A DNA stretch of 64,000 nt, taken from the NCBI RefSeq assembly GCF_017814915.1, contig NZ_JAGIPZ010000005.1, positions 264,582 through 328,581 of the forward strand. Direction: 5' to 3'. Numbering within the stretch: position 1 is the stretch's first letter; every line of letters begins with the position of its first letter. Position numbers and translations under genes: made by a program. Positions 19,708-28,514 of this stretch are shown here, one piece after another. This DNA comes from Herbaspirillum sp. LeCh32-8 (GTDB lineage: Bacteria > Pseudomonadota > Gammaproteobacteria > Burkholderiales > Burkholderiaceae_D). The notes beneath the pieces were generated by a model that saw nothing but the letters and a program-made list of their open reading frames with translations, was not told the origin of the DNA and did no database searches.

Positions 19708-20526
19708 TCAGGAGGTTGATGACTGCTCCAGCTCAGCGAAGTAGCGCGCTGGCGGCTTGCCGACGATCTTCTTGAACATCGTGATGAACGCATTGACCGA
19801 GTCATAGCCCAGATGGTTGGCCACTCGCTGCACGGTGTCTCCTGCTGCGAGCTGGCGCATTGCCACAATCAGGTGCAGCTGCTGGCGCCAACGGCCGAAC
19901 GACAAGCCAGATTCTCGCACCACCAGCCGCGCAAGTGAGCGCTCGCTCATCGCCAGATGCTTTCCCCATTCCTCTAGTGTGCGGCGATCGCCGGGATCCG
20001 CCAGCAACATTTCGGTCAGCCTGTGCATGCGCGGCTCACTCGACGTAGGCAAATACAGGTGCTCAATGGGCATTTCTTGCAATTCAGCCAGCAGCACGCG
20101 GGCCTTTAAGGCCGTCGTGCTATCCAGTGCATATGTCGATGGGCGGTCCGCAATGTCTAGGATCAGCTCGCGCACCAGTGGAGAGATTGCAATCGTGCAG
20201 CAGCTCTCGGAAAGACTGAGCGCACCTGGGGCTACAAACAGATAGCAGACTCTTGAATTGGCGGTCGCGCGAATGCTATGCGGCATTTCCCCCGGGATCC
20301 ATACAGCGCAATGAGGGGGGACCATCCATACCGACTTCGGCACTTCACACGTCACAGCTCCCTTAAGAGAGATGATCATTTGCGCGTGCGAATGCTGGTG
20401 TACTGGGATTTCGCTTTGTTGGTCCGAGACTTCGGCGTGCATGCCGATGACTGGCACCGAAGATGCGGTTTCACCGAAGGTCCAGCGCAACGGCTCGGAT
20501 TTCGCGCTCATAGTAATTGGCAACAT
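19708..20526 (-). CDS. AraC-family regulator with N-terminal cupin
   Basis: A 272-residue regulator. The N-terminal cupin (about 20-130) includes HQHSHAQMIISLKGAVTCEV. The C-terminal double helix-turn-helix (about 170-265) contains the second-HTH hallmark VANHLGYDSVNAFITMFKK and ends in KPPARYF. It is divergent from the MFS gene across 84 nt and so is its likely regulator. A start five codons downstream (MSAKSEPLRW) is possible. This regulator class often responds to small inducers with the transporter as target. Confidence 0.88.
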   Translation of the reverse strand: MLPITMSAKSEPLRWTFGETASSVPVIGMHAEVSDQQSEIPVHQHSHAQMIISLKGAVTCEVPKSVWMVPPHCAVWIPGEMPHSIRATANSRVCYLFVAPGALSLSESCCTIAISPLVRELILDIADRPSTYALDSTTALKARVLLAELQEMPIEHLYLPTSSEPRMHRLTEMLLADPGDRRTLEEWGKHLAMSERSLARLVVRESGLSFGRWRQQLHLIVAMRQLAAGDTVQRVANHLGYDSVNAFITMFKKIVGKPPARYFAELEQSSTS

Positions 20527-20610
20527 TTAGGGATTGATTGACATCATATCTGTATTCGGTCGAGGCCGAGAAGCTTAATCTTCACAGCCCAACTTAACCG
20601 TGATTACGAT

Positions 20611-21810
20611 ATGCACTCTCAATCTTCTTTGGCGCCTAGTGCCGCGCGTCCCCTTCTGTTCTTGGCCAGCTTGGTGCTGATAGCCACTACGCTACGCGCG
20701 CCGACCGCTAGTGTAGGCGCAGTTATTCAGATTCTTGAACAAGCATTGACGCTCTCTCCGGCTCAAGCCGGCTTTCTGACTACCTTGCCGCTCTTGGCAT
20801 TCGGTATCCTTGCCCCGATCGCCGGGCGAGTATCGCGTCGCTACGGAATAGAGCGAACCATGTTCTTGTCGCTTGCCGTAGTGGCAATCGGCGTCTTGAT
20901 CCGTTCGTCAGGAGCAGTGCTCAGCTTGTACGTGGGAACCGGCTTGGTCGGAGTAGGAATCGCTGTGGCCAACGTACTTTTCCCAGGTATGGTCAAACGG
21001 GACTTCCCTAACAAGGTTCCCACTATCACCGGTATTTGTGGGGTGTTTATTGGGCTGTCTGCAGCCATGGCGTCAGCGGCAGCCATTCCCATCTCTGAGC
21101 ATTGGGGCTGGCAAGGTGCTCTGGGCGTGACGATTCTCTTCCCTATGTCGGCGGTATTGCTCTGGATGGCGCGGGGCGAGCACGGGGCGCAGCCCATTTC
21201 GACAACTAGTCAGGCTGCGGCATCAATCAATGTATGGCAATCTCCCCTCGCTTGGCAGGTCACCTTGTTTATGACTATCAATTCCGTGCTGTTCTACGTG
21301 TTGATCACTTGGCTGCCCACATTACTGACTGACACTGGTATGTCAGCAGCTGCTGCTGGCTCATTATTGGGGTTCATGCAGCTGGCAGCCATTGTTCCTG
21401 GGCTTCTTCTCGGACCTTTGGTTGGACGCATGAAGGATCAGAGGGCGATCACGGTCATGGTCAGTCTTCTACAGGTGATCGCCTTGACGGGGCTTCTGAT
21501 TCACCCGGCAGCGTCACCGGTTTGGGTATTTCTCTTCGGAATGTGCAGTTCCTGTGCAGTCCTGCTGTCGTTCATGTTCATGGGACTGCGGACTGGTGGG
21601 CCTACCGAGGCGGCATCGCTGTCAGGGATGGCCCAGTGCGTGAATTTCTTGTGCAGCGCGGCCGGCCCTACGGTGGCTGGCTGGGTACATGGCCAGTCGA
21701 ACGACTGGAGTCCGATTCTAGAGACCGGCATTGGGCTGGCGATTGTGATGGGCGTATTCGGCTTCTACGCCGGAAGGGACCGAACGCTGGGAGATGGGTA
21801 TTTGGGGTAA
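20611..21810 (+). CDS. MFS transporter, CynX/NimT family
   Basis: A 399-residue, twelve-helix inner-membrane protein. The opening LIATTLRAPTASVGAVIQILEQAL matches the CynX/NimT (cyanate, nitroimidazole) group, in which this first-helix region is typical. The A-motif-like loop GRVSRRYGIERT is present. It is paired with a divergent AraC regulator. Import of a small organic acid or efflux of a toxic compound are both possible; no cyanase gene is near. Confidence 0.85.
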   Translation: MHSQSSLAPSAARPLLFLASLVLIATTLRAPTASVGAVIQILEQALTLSPAQAGFLTTLPLLAFGILAPIAGRVSRRYGIERTMFLSLAVVAIGVLIRSSGAVLSLYVGTGLVGVGIAVANVLFPGMVKRDFPNKVPTITGICGVFIGLSAAMASAAAIPISEHWGWQGALGVTILFPMSAVLLWMARGEHGAQPISTTSQAAASINVWQSPLAWQVTLFMTINSVLFYVLITWLPTLLTDTGMSAAAAGSLLGFMQLAAIVPGLLLGPLVGRMKDQRAITVMVSLLQVIALTGLLIHPAASPVWVFLFGMCSSCAVLLSFMFMGLRTGGPTEAASLSGMAQCVNFLCSAAGPTVAGWVHGQSNDWSPILETGIGLAIVMGVFGFYAGRDRTLGDGYLG

Positions 21811-21868
21811 AAAGGGATATTTCGGGTACCGTGCCAACCAGGTTGTAGCGGTACCAACCCAACTGGTT

Positions 21869-22501
21869 TTACCATGCGGCCTCAATCTCTGGCGCCGCCG
21901 CTGACAGATACGTGACGGTGCCGTAGTTATCCATCATCCCGACCTTTGGTAGTGGCTGAGGCGGCCGCTTAAACCAGCTTACGCAAACGCCAAGTAGGTC
22001 GGCAAACTGCTCTGGCTGTTCATCAATCAAGGACTCCGCCAAAGAAGAGTCGTGGTCGATGAAGAAATCACCTTCCTGGTTCAGCTCTGACAGGTGTTGC
22101 TTCTTGGACGTCAACCGCTTTTGTAGCATTTTCCGCGGAATATCCCAGTCACAGCCATCTTCGCGTAATGAGATATTCATGATCGGCGCCATGAAGTCAA
22201 TGAGCCAACCATCACATTCAACCCAGGCGTGAAAAGCATCGCTATCGATTTGAAAGCAACCATCTTCTTGCCGCCCGTAAATCACTGTATTTGGTGGCGT
22301 TCTTCCGTCGACGACTAGTGCCAGACAGCCTGTACTGATCGTGGCAGCAAATCCGTAGTGTTCGCGCAAAATGAGCGTGCCGGCAGATGCAAAGAATAGG
22401 CACGCCCTATGCGTCGTAGCGATTTCGGAAGCTTCAAGCACGGTGTAGATAACCTCGTAAATACGACGATAGTCTGCGATCGAAAGAAGAGGATCTGTCA
22501 T
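21869..22501 (-). CDS. DUF2026-like protein with Cys-His-Asp (transglutaminase-like) triad
   Basis: A 210-residue protein I place in the DUF2026 group by pattern. A possible papain/transglutaminase-like triad is Cys34 in HRACLFFAS, His91 in FHAWVECDG and Asp102 in WLIDFMAP; the spacing His...Asp across a tryptophan-rich strand is typical. No signal peptide or membrane helix is seen. It is divergent from the Lamassu operon with a 120-nt gap, and its own upstream gene is convergent. The function of the family is not known to me; a role near the defence operon is only positional. Confidence 0.65.
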   Translation of the reverse strand: MTDPLLSIADYRRIYEVIYTVLEASEIATTHRACLFFASAGTLILREHYGFAATISTGCLALVVDGRTPPNTVIYGRQEDGCFQIDSDAFHAWVECDGWLIDFMAPIMNISLREDGCDWDIPRKMLQKRLTSKKQHLSELNQEGDFFIDHDSSLAESLIDEQPEQFADLLGVCVSWFKRPPQPLPKVGMMDNYGTVTYLSAAAPEIEAAW

Positions 22502-22621
22502 TGTCTGGTCTCTGAAAGTCGTTTTTCTATGAATGGATAAAAGTGAATGGTGCTATCGGCCGCCAACTATAGATCAACCTCATATGTTACATTTCTCTCA
22601 ACTAAAAAAATAGGTGGGGAA

Positions 22622-23785
22622 ATGAAAGCTATTGAGGCTACTGCACCTGGGGAAGTTGTCGGCCGAGATACGATTACGCGCTTCGATATGCAATTTCAGG
22701 CAGCCGCGTACGCTGCGCTAGAGATATTGGAGGGTAAGGGCGTCGACTGTGTGTACTGCGATTTTCATGAAGATTTTGTTGTCCAGCGCACGATCAACGG
22801 CCGCGCGGTATATCATTTTTTTCAGGTAAAGACTAAGAAGCGATTGCATCAGCAATGGACCCTCGCTGATATATTTTCACTGAAAAAAAGCGGGCAAAAG
22901 AAAGATCAAGAAAGCCTAGAGAAAGTTAAGCAGAGTTTTGCCGGGAAACTCTTGGTGCGGGGTATCGTATTCACCGATCAATGTGCCGAAGTCACGCTGC
23001 TATCCAACGTCTACTTCAATGATGATGTTGTTACTGCGGTAGAAGAATTACGCGGAAAAGCTCCGGTTGGAAAGGCTGCAAAATTTCTCGCTGAGAATTT
23101 TTCTGCGATCTTTGAGCTCACAGAGCGAGATGATGACTTCGGTGCTGAAACTCTGAGCAAATTGTCGCTCAAGCCCGCAGTGCGATATATCTCCGAAACA
23201 CGTGATTCATTTTGCACCGAAGCACGAAGGACCGTGTTCGACTACAGTGAGATCGATCTAGACCATTACGAAGCGGACGAGCTTGCCAATGGTCTGGTGA
23301 ACATGGTCTACGAGAAATCCAAAATCCCACTTCACAACGTTCCACCTGAGAAAATCCCAGAACTTGCAGGTGTTCGAATCAATGATTTACTGAGCGTACT
23401 TAGCATCTCAAAATCTGCCTATCAAGCACTCTTGGACGGCGAGGAACCCAAGGCACTGAGATCAGCTTCAGTCATCCAGCGATGGTTCAAGAAAGCTGGT
23501 TGCGATGATGAGATGATCGCCTTTTGTGCCCAGCAAAAAGTAAATTGGGATCTTTGGCATCGTACCGCTCGGAACGTATATCTGCACATTGATTTAGCTT
23601 TATTACTTAAGAGACTTGATGACGTGACAGCTCTTTGGGTAAGAGCTGGAGCGGAGTTCGAAGAACTTTTGAAGCTTATTAAAGCGCTTTCAGAGGAACC
23701 GCATGTGCTCAAGTTTGAAGGACTCACAAGCGATCTTCTCTTCGGGGGTATTAATTCGGTTTTGGTCAGGAGCTACGCGAAATGA
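22622..23785 (+). CDS. lmuA: Lamassu effector LmuA-like, DUF4297 (Cap4-type) nuclease
   Basis: A 387-residue protein with an N-terminal DUF4297 PD-(D/E)xK-like nuclease domain (about 10-230): Asp/Glu residues at DFHEDFVVQ (about 47-55) and the QxK element FFQVKTKK (Gln68, Lys70). This is the nuclease of Lamassu systems (also DdmA of Vibrio DdmABC). I use the ATG after GGTGGGGAA; the frame is open further upstream without conserved content. The stop overlaps the next gene by four bases. Low GC sets this block apart from neighbours. Confidence 0.82.
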   Translation: MKAIEATAPGEVVGRDTITRFDMQFQAAAYAALEILEGKGVDCVYCDFHEDFVVQRTINGRAVYHFFQVKTKKRLHQQWTLADIFSLKKSGQKKDQESLEKVKQSFAGKLLVRGIVFTDQCAEVTLLSNVYFNDDVVTAVEELRGKAPVGKAAKFLAENFSAIFELTERDDDFGAETLSKLSLKPAVRYISETRDSFCTEARRTVFDYSEIDLDHYEADELANGLVNMVYEKSKIPLHNVPPEKIPELAGVRINDLLSVLSISKSAYQALLDGEEPKALRSASVIQRWFKKAGCDDEMIAFCAQQKVNWDLWHRTARNVYLHIDLALLLKRLDDVTALWVRAGAEFEELLKLIKALSEEPHVLKFEGLTSDLLFGGINSVLVRSYAK

Positions 23786-24261
23786 ATTTTGAGGAATTTT
23801 TTCGAGAAGCCACAGCGCGAAAACTGAAACTTCCACCATTTCCAGAAGGGGCAATTTTCCAATCGTCGCTTAATAACGAGGCTCTATTCCAGCTTCCGCT
23901 GTTGGCTATGGTGATACTCACCATCTCGAAGGGAAAGAGCAAGCCATTGCTCTCTGAGTTAGGCCAGGTGGTTGGGGAGTGTTTGGAGAGAACGGTGGCA
24001 GGTTTTCGCGGCTCGTCGCAGGATATCGGATGGTCTGCGAATCTGCGGATTAGAACGGTGAATGCTTTGACGTTTTTAGAGAGAGCAGGCCTTGCTTCTG
24101 TCGAAGGACAAACTCGTGCGATCTCGACAACCGAAAAAGGTAGAGAAGTTGTGAATTATGTCTCGAACGGCAACTCGCCGTTAAGCCATGCTCTTGTGCA
24201 TATTGAGAGGAGCTTTATCAATATTCGAGCGGAACGTCGGATTTCGGAGGCGGTGGAATGA
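23782..24261 (+). CDS. lmuC: Lamassu middle component LmuC-like (ABC-3C middle component)
   Basis: A 159-residue protein between nuclease and SMC-like genes, overlapping both by four bases. The C-terminal half has a winged-helix-like pattern: RTVNALTFLERAGLASVEG followed by STTEKGREVVNYV. This is the position and size of LmuC/DdmB and of the 'middle component' of ABC three-component systems, which bridges effector and ATPase. The sequence alone would not identify it; the assignment rests mainly on context. Confidence 0.72.
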   Translation: MNFEEFFREATARKLKLPPFPEGAIFQSSLNNEALFQLPLLAMVILTISKGKSKPLLSELGQVVGECLERTVAGFRGSSQDIGWSANLRIRTVNALTFLERAGLASVEGQTRAISTTEKGREVVNYVSNGNSPLSHALVHIERSFINIRAERRISEAVE

Positions 24262-26027
24262 AGCTGCTGTCTCTACAATTTATCCCCCGAGGGAAATCAG
24301 GTTGGGAAAGTCCTCTTCTGCAATTTGGTGAGCGAACTACGTCGCTATACGCAGAGAATGAAAGTGGTAAGACGCCTCTTATGCAAGGCATGGCATTTTG
24401 CTTGGGTTATCACACCACTTTCAGAGAAGATATCAAGGACCAGTGTTCGGCTATTGAGCTAACAATCGAATATCAAGGTTCTCAATATCGATTTTCAAGA
24501 GATATCGGGAACGACTTCCATCTCGTGGTGAGAACTGCGACGACAACGCGGGAATATTTTAACGAGGCCGACTTCTCGTCCGCGCTATTCCAGACGTTTG
24601 GTATGAAGCCGCCTGTCTTGGTCGGATCGAACAAAAAATCGACGCAGCCGTATGTGTCTACGGTATTTCCAATTTTTTATGTGCGCCAGGATGGCGGATA
24701 TCTTGAGCCGTATAGACCATCGAACACTTTCATCCAGGATCAATTTGTCGAGATGATTCGTTTCGTGTTTGGCCTTCCTCCGAAGCGGTCATACGAAGCG
24801 GCAAAGGATCTTCTGAAAGCCAAAGAGCAACTAGAGATAGCGCAACAGCGATACGTTCTGCAGCAGAGAGTAGTGGCAGATCTTTCAGCCAGCGTTGACG
24901 ACTCATTACAAAACAAGAAAATTTTGGATGAATTGTCATCTTCACTTTCAAAGCAATTGGATGAGCTGAGAGAGAGTGCTGACTCAAAGGGGGCGGCCAA
25001 AGATGCTTTACATGACCTCCTGGCTGTTAAGGAGGAGCAGATCCGAGCAACGCGGCGACAACAGTTCGAGCTGAGAACGCGTGTTGCGGGAATTGACTCA
25101 ATCAGGAGTGAGATTCAAGGTGAGAGGACGACGCTTTCCCTGAATGAGGAAGCTAAGCGAGCACTGGAAAATTTCCTGGATATCTGCCAACGGCCCGATT
25201 GCGGACTATTTTTATCCAGTTCGGAATCGTATGCAAAGAATTTGCTGTATTTGAAAGATCAGCTTAAAGATCTGGAATCGAATTCAGCTCGCGCCGAAAT
25301 CCAGCTGGAAGAGATTGAAAGGCGATTGCAGACGGAAGAGAATGAACGAGTACTGATTCTGTCCAAACTCGAAAAGAATGCCGCGTCGGATGGAACTGGA
25401 ACATTGATTGAGGCGGTACAGACGCTGACGAAACAGCTTCTGGACGTAGAACGAAAGCGTGTATCGATCCAAGTTCTTTCTGAGGAGCGAAGAAAGTACA
25501 TTCAATTCGACAATGACCGATCCACACTACATGATCGAATTGCGACACTCTCGAATAACGGTCGGTTGGACGTTGAGTTCAGCAAGCTCCGCTTAAAGAT
25601 CCGTAACTATGTAATACGGTGGATGGAAATTATCCACGTTGTAAATATTTCCCGTGACGTCTCTATTGACCACAATTTCAAATTCATGTTTGGCAATGAA
25701 ACGATGGAGCCGTTCACGGGCAGCGGACGAGCACGGGTAGTCTTGGCCATTCACGCCGCAATTTTTGAGGCATATCTTGAGGAGCCCGATAATCCATTCC
25801 GCTTCATGGTGTTGGATACGCCAAAGCAGCACGAGTTGAACGGTGATGATCTTGCGAGATATCTTAAGGAGCTATACGCGGTTTGCGTGAGACTGAATGG
25901 TCAGGTCATCATCTCGTCTACTGAATACCAGCATGTGCTAGAGAGCGGTGACGTTGAGTGGCGGCCAAGTTATCCAGGTAAGGAGCAGCCTATGTACTTA
26001 GGTACTCCCGGAACACGACTTCCTTAA
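24258..26027 (+). CDS. lmuB: Lamassu SMC-like ATPase LmuB-like
   Basis: A 589-residue SMC/Rad50-like ATPase. Walker A is ENESGKTPLMQ (Gly37, Lys38, Thr39) and Walker B is FMVLDTPKQHE (Asp520; Thr takes the usual Glu place, with Glu in the following QHE). A long coiled coil (about 165-410) separates the two halves. In it the pair Cys310...Cys315 (CQRPDC) sits where Rad50 has its zinc hook. The signature-like FTGSGRARVVLAIHAA is near 490. In Lamassu, the SMC protein senses DNA ends or structures and releases the nuclease (known for the family). A terminator follows. Confidence 0.83.
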   Translation: MKLLSLQFIPRGKSGWESPLLQFGERTTSLYAENESGKTPLMQGMAFCLGYHTTFREDIKDQCSAIELTIEYQGSQYRFSRDIGNDFHLVVRTATTTREYFNEADFSSALFQTFGMKPPVLVGSNKKSTQPYVSTVFPIFYVRQDGGYLEPYRPSNTFIQDQFVEMIRFVFGLPPKRSYEAAKDLLKAKEQLEIAQQRYVLQQRVVADLSASVDDSLQNKKILDELSSSLSKQLDELRESADSKGAAKDALHDLLAVKEEQIRATRRQQFELRTRVAGIDSIRSEIQGERTTLSLNEEAKRALENFLDICQRPDCGLFLSSSESYAKNLLYLKDQLKDLESNSARAEIQLEEIERRLQTEENERVLILSKLEKNAASDGTGTLIEAVQTLTKQLLDVERKRVSIQVLSEERRKYIQFDNDRSTLHDRIATLSNNGRLDVEFSKLRLKIRNYVIRWMEIIHVVNISRDVSIDHNFKFMFGNETMEPFTGSGRARVVLAIHAAIFEAYLEEPDNPFRFMVLDTPKQHELNGDDLARYLKELYAVCVRLNGQVIISSTEYQHVLESGDVEWRPSYPGKEQPMYLGTPGTRLP

Positions 26028-26043
26028 GATTTGCAGAAGAGAT

Positions 26044-26073
26044 ACGCCAGCCGCTTTCTGCGGCTGGCGTTTT
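26044..26073 (+). terminator. Terminator of the Lamassu operon
   Basis: An 11-bp perfect stem ACGCCAGCCGC / GCGGCTGGCGT, five-base loop, followed by TTT. It is 17 nt past the lmuB stop. Confidence 0.75.
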
Positions 26074-26143
26074 CAATTGCGTGGCTAGGAAGTGGGCGAG
26101 CATTCATCACGTTTTCACGTATTGAGTACATCGTCGCACCATC

Positions 26144-27121
26144 TCAAGTAGCCAGTAGCGCGGTCGATCCACCGGTATGGACAAAGAGAACACGGCTATT
26201 TTTCGGAATCGCTCCCTTTTCGACTTCACCAATTAAACCGGCGAAGACTTTTCCGGTATAGGTTGGATCCAGGAAGATCCCTTCTGCGCGAGCGAGGCGA
26301 TCGATCGCTTTGTTGCCAGCATCGCTGCGGATTCCGTACCCCGGGCCTACGTAGTCGTACTTCAGGTTCAGGTCGTCTGCGGTCCAGGTGCGTGGGATGC
26401 CTGCTAGTTTGGCCGTCTCATTCGTGAGGGTGACGACATTCTCGCGTTGAGCGAAGTAATTGGTGGTGACCACAATACCCGCAATCTTCGTTTCGGGCCA
26501 ATAGTAGGCGCATCCTGCAACTAGGCCGGCATACGTCCCGACCGAGCCGGTAGCAGTCACCAGAAATTCGGGCGGCTGTTGACCGGCGCCACGATATTGC
26601 TCAGCCAGCTCTCTCGCACATTCAACATAGCCTAGTGCTCCCAGTGCATTCGATCCGCCCACCGGGACGATGTAGGCTTTCTCACCCTGCTTGGTCAGAT
26701 CATCACCGCACCTGGCCATGTATCCGATGACATCTTCGACAAAGCGATCAGAGTCCAGATAATGAATCTCGGCACCCAGTAAGGTGTTGAATAGAAAATT
26801 GCCGGAAGGCTTTTCAGGGGCCTTGCCGTGCAGGACGGCAACGGCTCGAAGGCCGCTTTTTCGTGCGGCAGCAACGGTCTGGAGGACGTGGTTCGACTGG
26901 ATGGCGCCAGCAGTGATCAGAACCGTAGCGCCCTGCTTGATTGCGTCGGCCACCAAGTATTCCAGCTTGCGCACCTTATTCCCACCGGCGGCGAGGCCGC
27001 TCAAGTCATCACGCTTGACGCTCAGTTCGATACCAAGCTCGTGACTCATACGCAGAAGCGGTTGTACCGGGGTGGGAAAGCAGCCGAGAGACTGCCGTGG
27101 GAAGAGTGAAAGAGGCGTCAT
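26144..27121 (-). CDS. D-cysteine desulfhydrase / ACC-deaminase-family PLP enzyme
   Basis: A 325-residue fold-type II PLP enzyme of the DcyD/ACC deaminase family. The PLP lysine is Lys49 in AAGGNKVRKLEYLVADA, followed by GAIQSNH (about 73-79) and the phosphate-binding TGSVGTYAGL (about 191-200). DcyD converts D-cysteine to pyruvate, H2S and ammonia; ACC deaminase and L-cysteate/D-amino-acid lyases are alternatives. It lies downstream of an amino-acid importer and a MalY/PatB-like lyase, recalling the enteric tcyJ-dcyD-tcyLN cystine locus. A terminator separates it from the aminotransferase gene, so it may have its own promoter. Confidence 0.82.
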   Translation of the reverse strand: MTPLSLFPRQSLGCFPTPVQPLLRMSHELGIELSVKRDDLSGLAAGGNKVRKLEYLVADAIKQGATVLITAGAIQSNHVLQTVAAARKSGLRAVAVLHGKAPEKPSGNFLFNTLLGAEIHYLDSDRFVEDVIGYMARCGDDLTKQGEKAYIVPVGGSNALGALGYVECARELAEQYRGAGQQPPEFLVTATGSVGTYAGLVAGCAYYWPETKIAGIVVTTNYFAQRENVVTLTNETAKLAGIPRTWTADDLNLKYDYVGPGYGIRSDAGNKAIDRLARAEGIFLDPTYTGKVFAGLIGEVEKGAIPKNSRVLFVHTGGSTALLAT

Positions 27122-27185
27122 GTGTAATAGGTGGATTGGTTGAAGGATGCGGGCGAGAGTGAGGCATGGCGAGCACTGACGGTGC

Positions 27186-27219
27186 GAAAAAGAACGCCAG
27201 CCGATGAATAGGCTGGCGT
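27186..27219 (-). terminator. Terminator of the ABC-aminotransferase operon
   Basis: On the minus strand the stem AACGCCAGCC / GGCTGGCGTT (8-nt loop) is followed by TTCTTTTT. It lies 40 nt after the aminotransferase stop. Confidence 0.8.
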
Positions 27220-27258
27220 TTCAATGGCCCAATCGAGCCCCTCAAGATCATTTCAATA

Positions 27259-28476
27259 TCAGGACAGAGCTTGCTTCATTCGTTCCAGGCCCTGGATAAG
27301 CAGTTGCCGGGGTGTGCCGATGTTGAAGCGAATATGTCCTTCGCCGCCAATGCCCAAATCAATTCCATAGTTCAGAACAATTTCGTGCTTCTGCTCGAAG
27401 TACTCACGCATCTCAGCATCGCCGATCCCGTACTTGGAAATGTCGAGCCACATGAAGTAGGTCGATTCCATTGGGTACACTTTGATGTCTGGTAACTCCC
27501 TCTCGAAGAACTCGCTGGCGAAGTGATAGTTCTCCGTCACATATTCCATCAGTCGGTCGAGCCAATCGTCACAGTCACGATAGGCCGCCTCTGCGGCAGC
27601 TTGGCCGAACAGCGATCCACCGTAGCCGGAGGCATCTTGCTTGAGGCCTTCCAAGTAGGCAGCCATCAAACGTGGGCTTTCGGTAATTACCTGCGAATGC
27701 TTCAATCCAGTCAGGTTGAACATCTTGCTTGCGGACGTGAGCGTCACGGTAATCATCGAGGCTTCGGGCGAAATGCTAGCGAAGGGGATGAAGCTGTGCC
27801 CCTTGAATAGCAACCCACAATACACCTCGTCGGAGAGCACGATAATGTTGCGCTGGACACAAAAGTCCGCCAAGCGCTTCAGTTCTTCATGCGTCCAGAC
27901 CCGACCGACAGGATTGTGAGGATTGCACAGCAGCAGCATCCGGGTGCGCGGGCTCACGACACTCTCCAGATGGTCGAAGTCGATTTCGTAGCGATCGCCT
28001 CGTTTCATCAATGGATTGGCCACGGGAACGCGGCGACCGGCAGCGATGATGTTTCGAAACTGGAAGTGGACTGGCGACTGGTAGATGATTTCGTCGCCAG
28101 GTTCGGTCAGCTGATCAATCAGCGGACGCATCGAGGGATAGATGCCGGTGCTGTGGGAGATCCATTCACGCTTAATATCCCATCCGAACTTGCGCTTGTA
28201 GAATCCGATGATTGCATCGTAGTAGCCAGCCTGCTTGAACGGGTAGCCGAAATGTCCGATTTTTGCAGTGCGCTCCAACGCCGCGGCGATTGGGGCGGCA
28301 GAGCGAAAGTCCATGTCCGCAGTACCGAATCCGAGAAGATTGCGATTGCCGGTTCGCTCGAACTCCATTTCCCATTTAGCGGTGCTGATAAGTGTACGGT
28401 CCGGAATCTCGTCAAACTCGTTATGCCCGCCTTGGTGCAGCGACGAAATATTTTCCGGTTTGGTCAGTGAATTCAT
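27259..28476 (-). CDS. MalY/PatB-family aminotransferase (putative C-S beta-lyase)
   Basis: A 405-residue fold-type I PLP enzyme. Motifs: LLCNPHNPVGRVW (Asn185), ILSDEVYCGLLFKGH (Asp216, Tyr219) and the PLP lysine Lys251 in TSASKMFNLTGLKHS. The family includes cystathionine beta-lyases PatB/MalY, which release pyruvate and a thiol through 2-aminoacrylate. It is the fourth gene of a minus operon after binding protein, permease and ATPase, 38 nt after the ATPase. The RidA encoded divergently would remove 2-aminoacrylate (inference). Confidence 0.88.
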   Translation of the reverse strand: MNSLTKPENISSLHQGGHNEFDEIPDRTLISTAKWEMEFERTGNRNLLGFGTADMDFRSAAPIAAALERTAKIGHFGYPFKQAGYYDAIIGFYKRKFGWDIKREWISHSTGIYPSMRPLIDQLTEPGDEIIYQSPVHFQFRNIIAAGRRVPVANPLMKRGDRYEIDFDHLESVVSPRTRMLLLCNPHNPVGRVWTHEELKRLADFCVQRNIIVLSDEVYCGLLFKGHSFIPFASISPEASMITVTLTSASKMFNLTGLKHSQVITESPRLMAAYLEGLKQDASGYGGSLFGQAAAEAAYRDCDDWLDRLMEYVTENYHFASEFFERELPDIKVYPMESTYFMWLDISKYGIGDAEMREYFEQKHEIVLNYGIDLGIGGEGHIRFNIGTPRQLLIQGLERMKQALS

Positions 28477-28514
28477 TGCATCTTTCCTATCTAGTTTTCT
28501 ACTGGTGCTCTTGG

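Noticed and set aside
20611..21810. Cyanate utilisation operon
   Set aside because: The transporter resembles CynX, but no cyanase or carbonic anhydrase gene is beside it, so a cyanate role is not supported.
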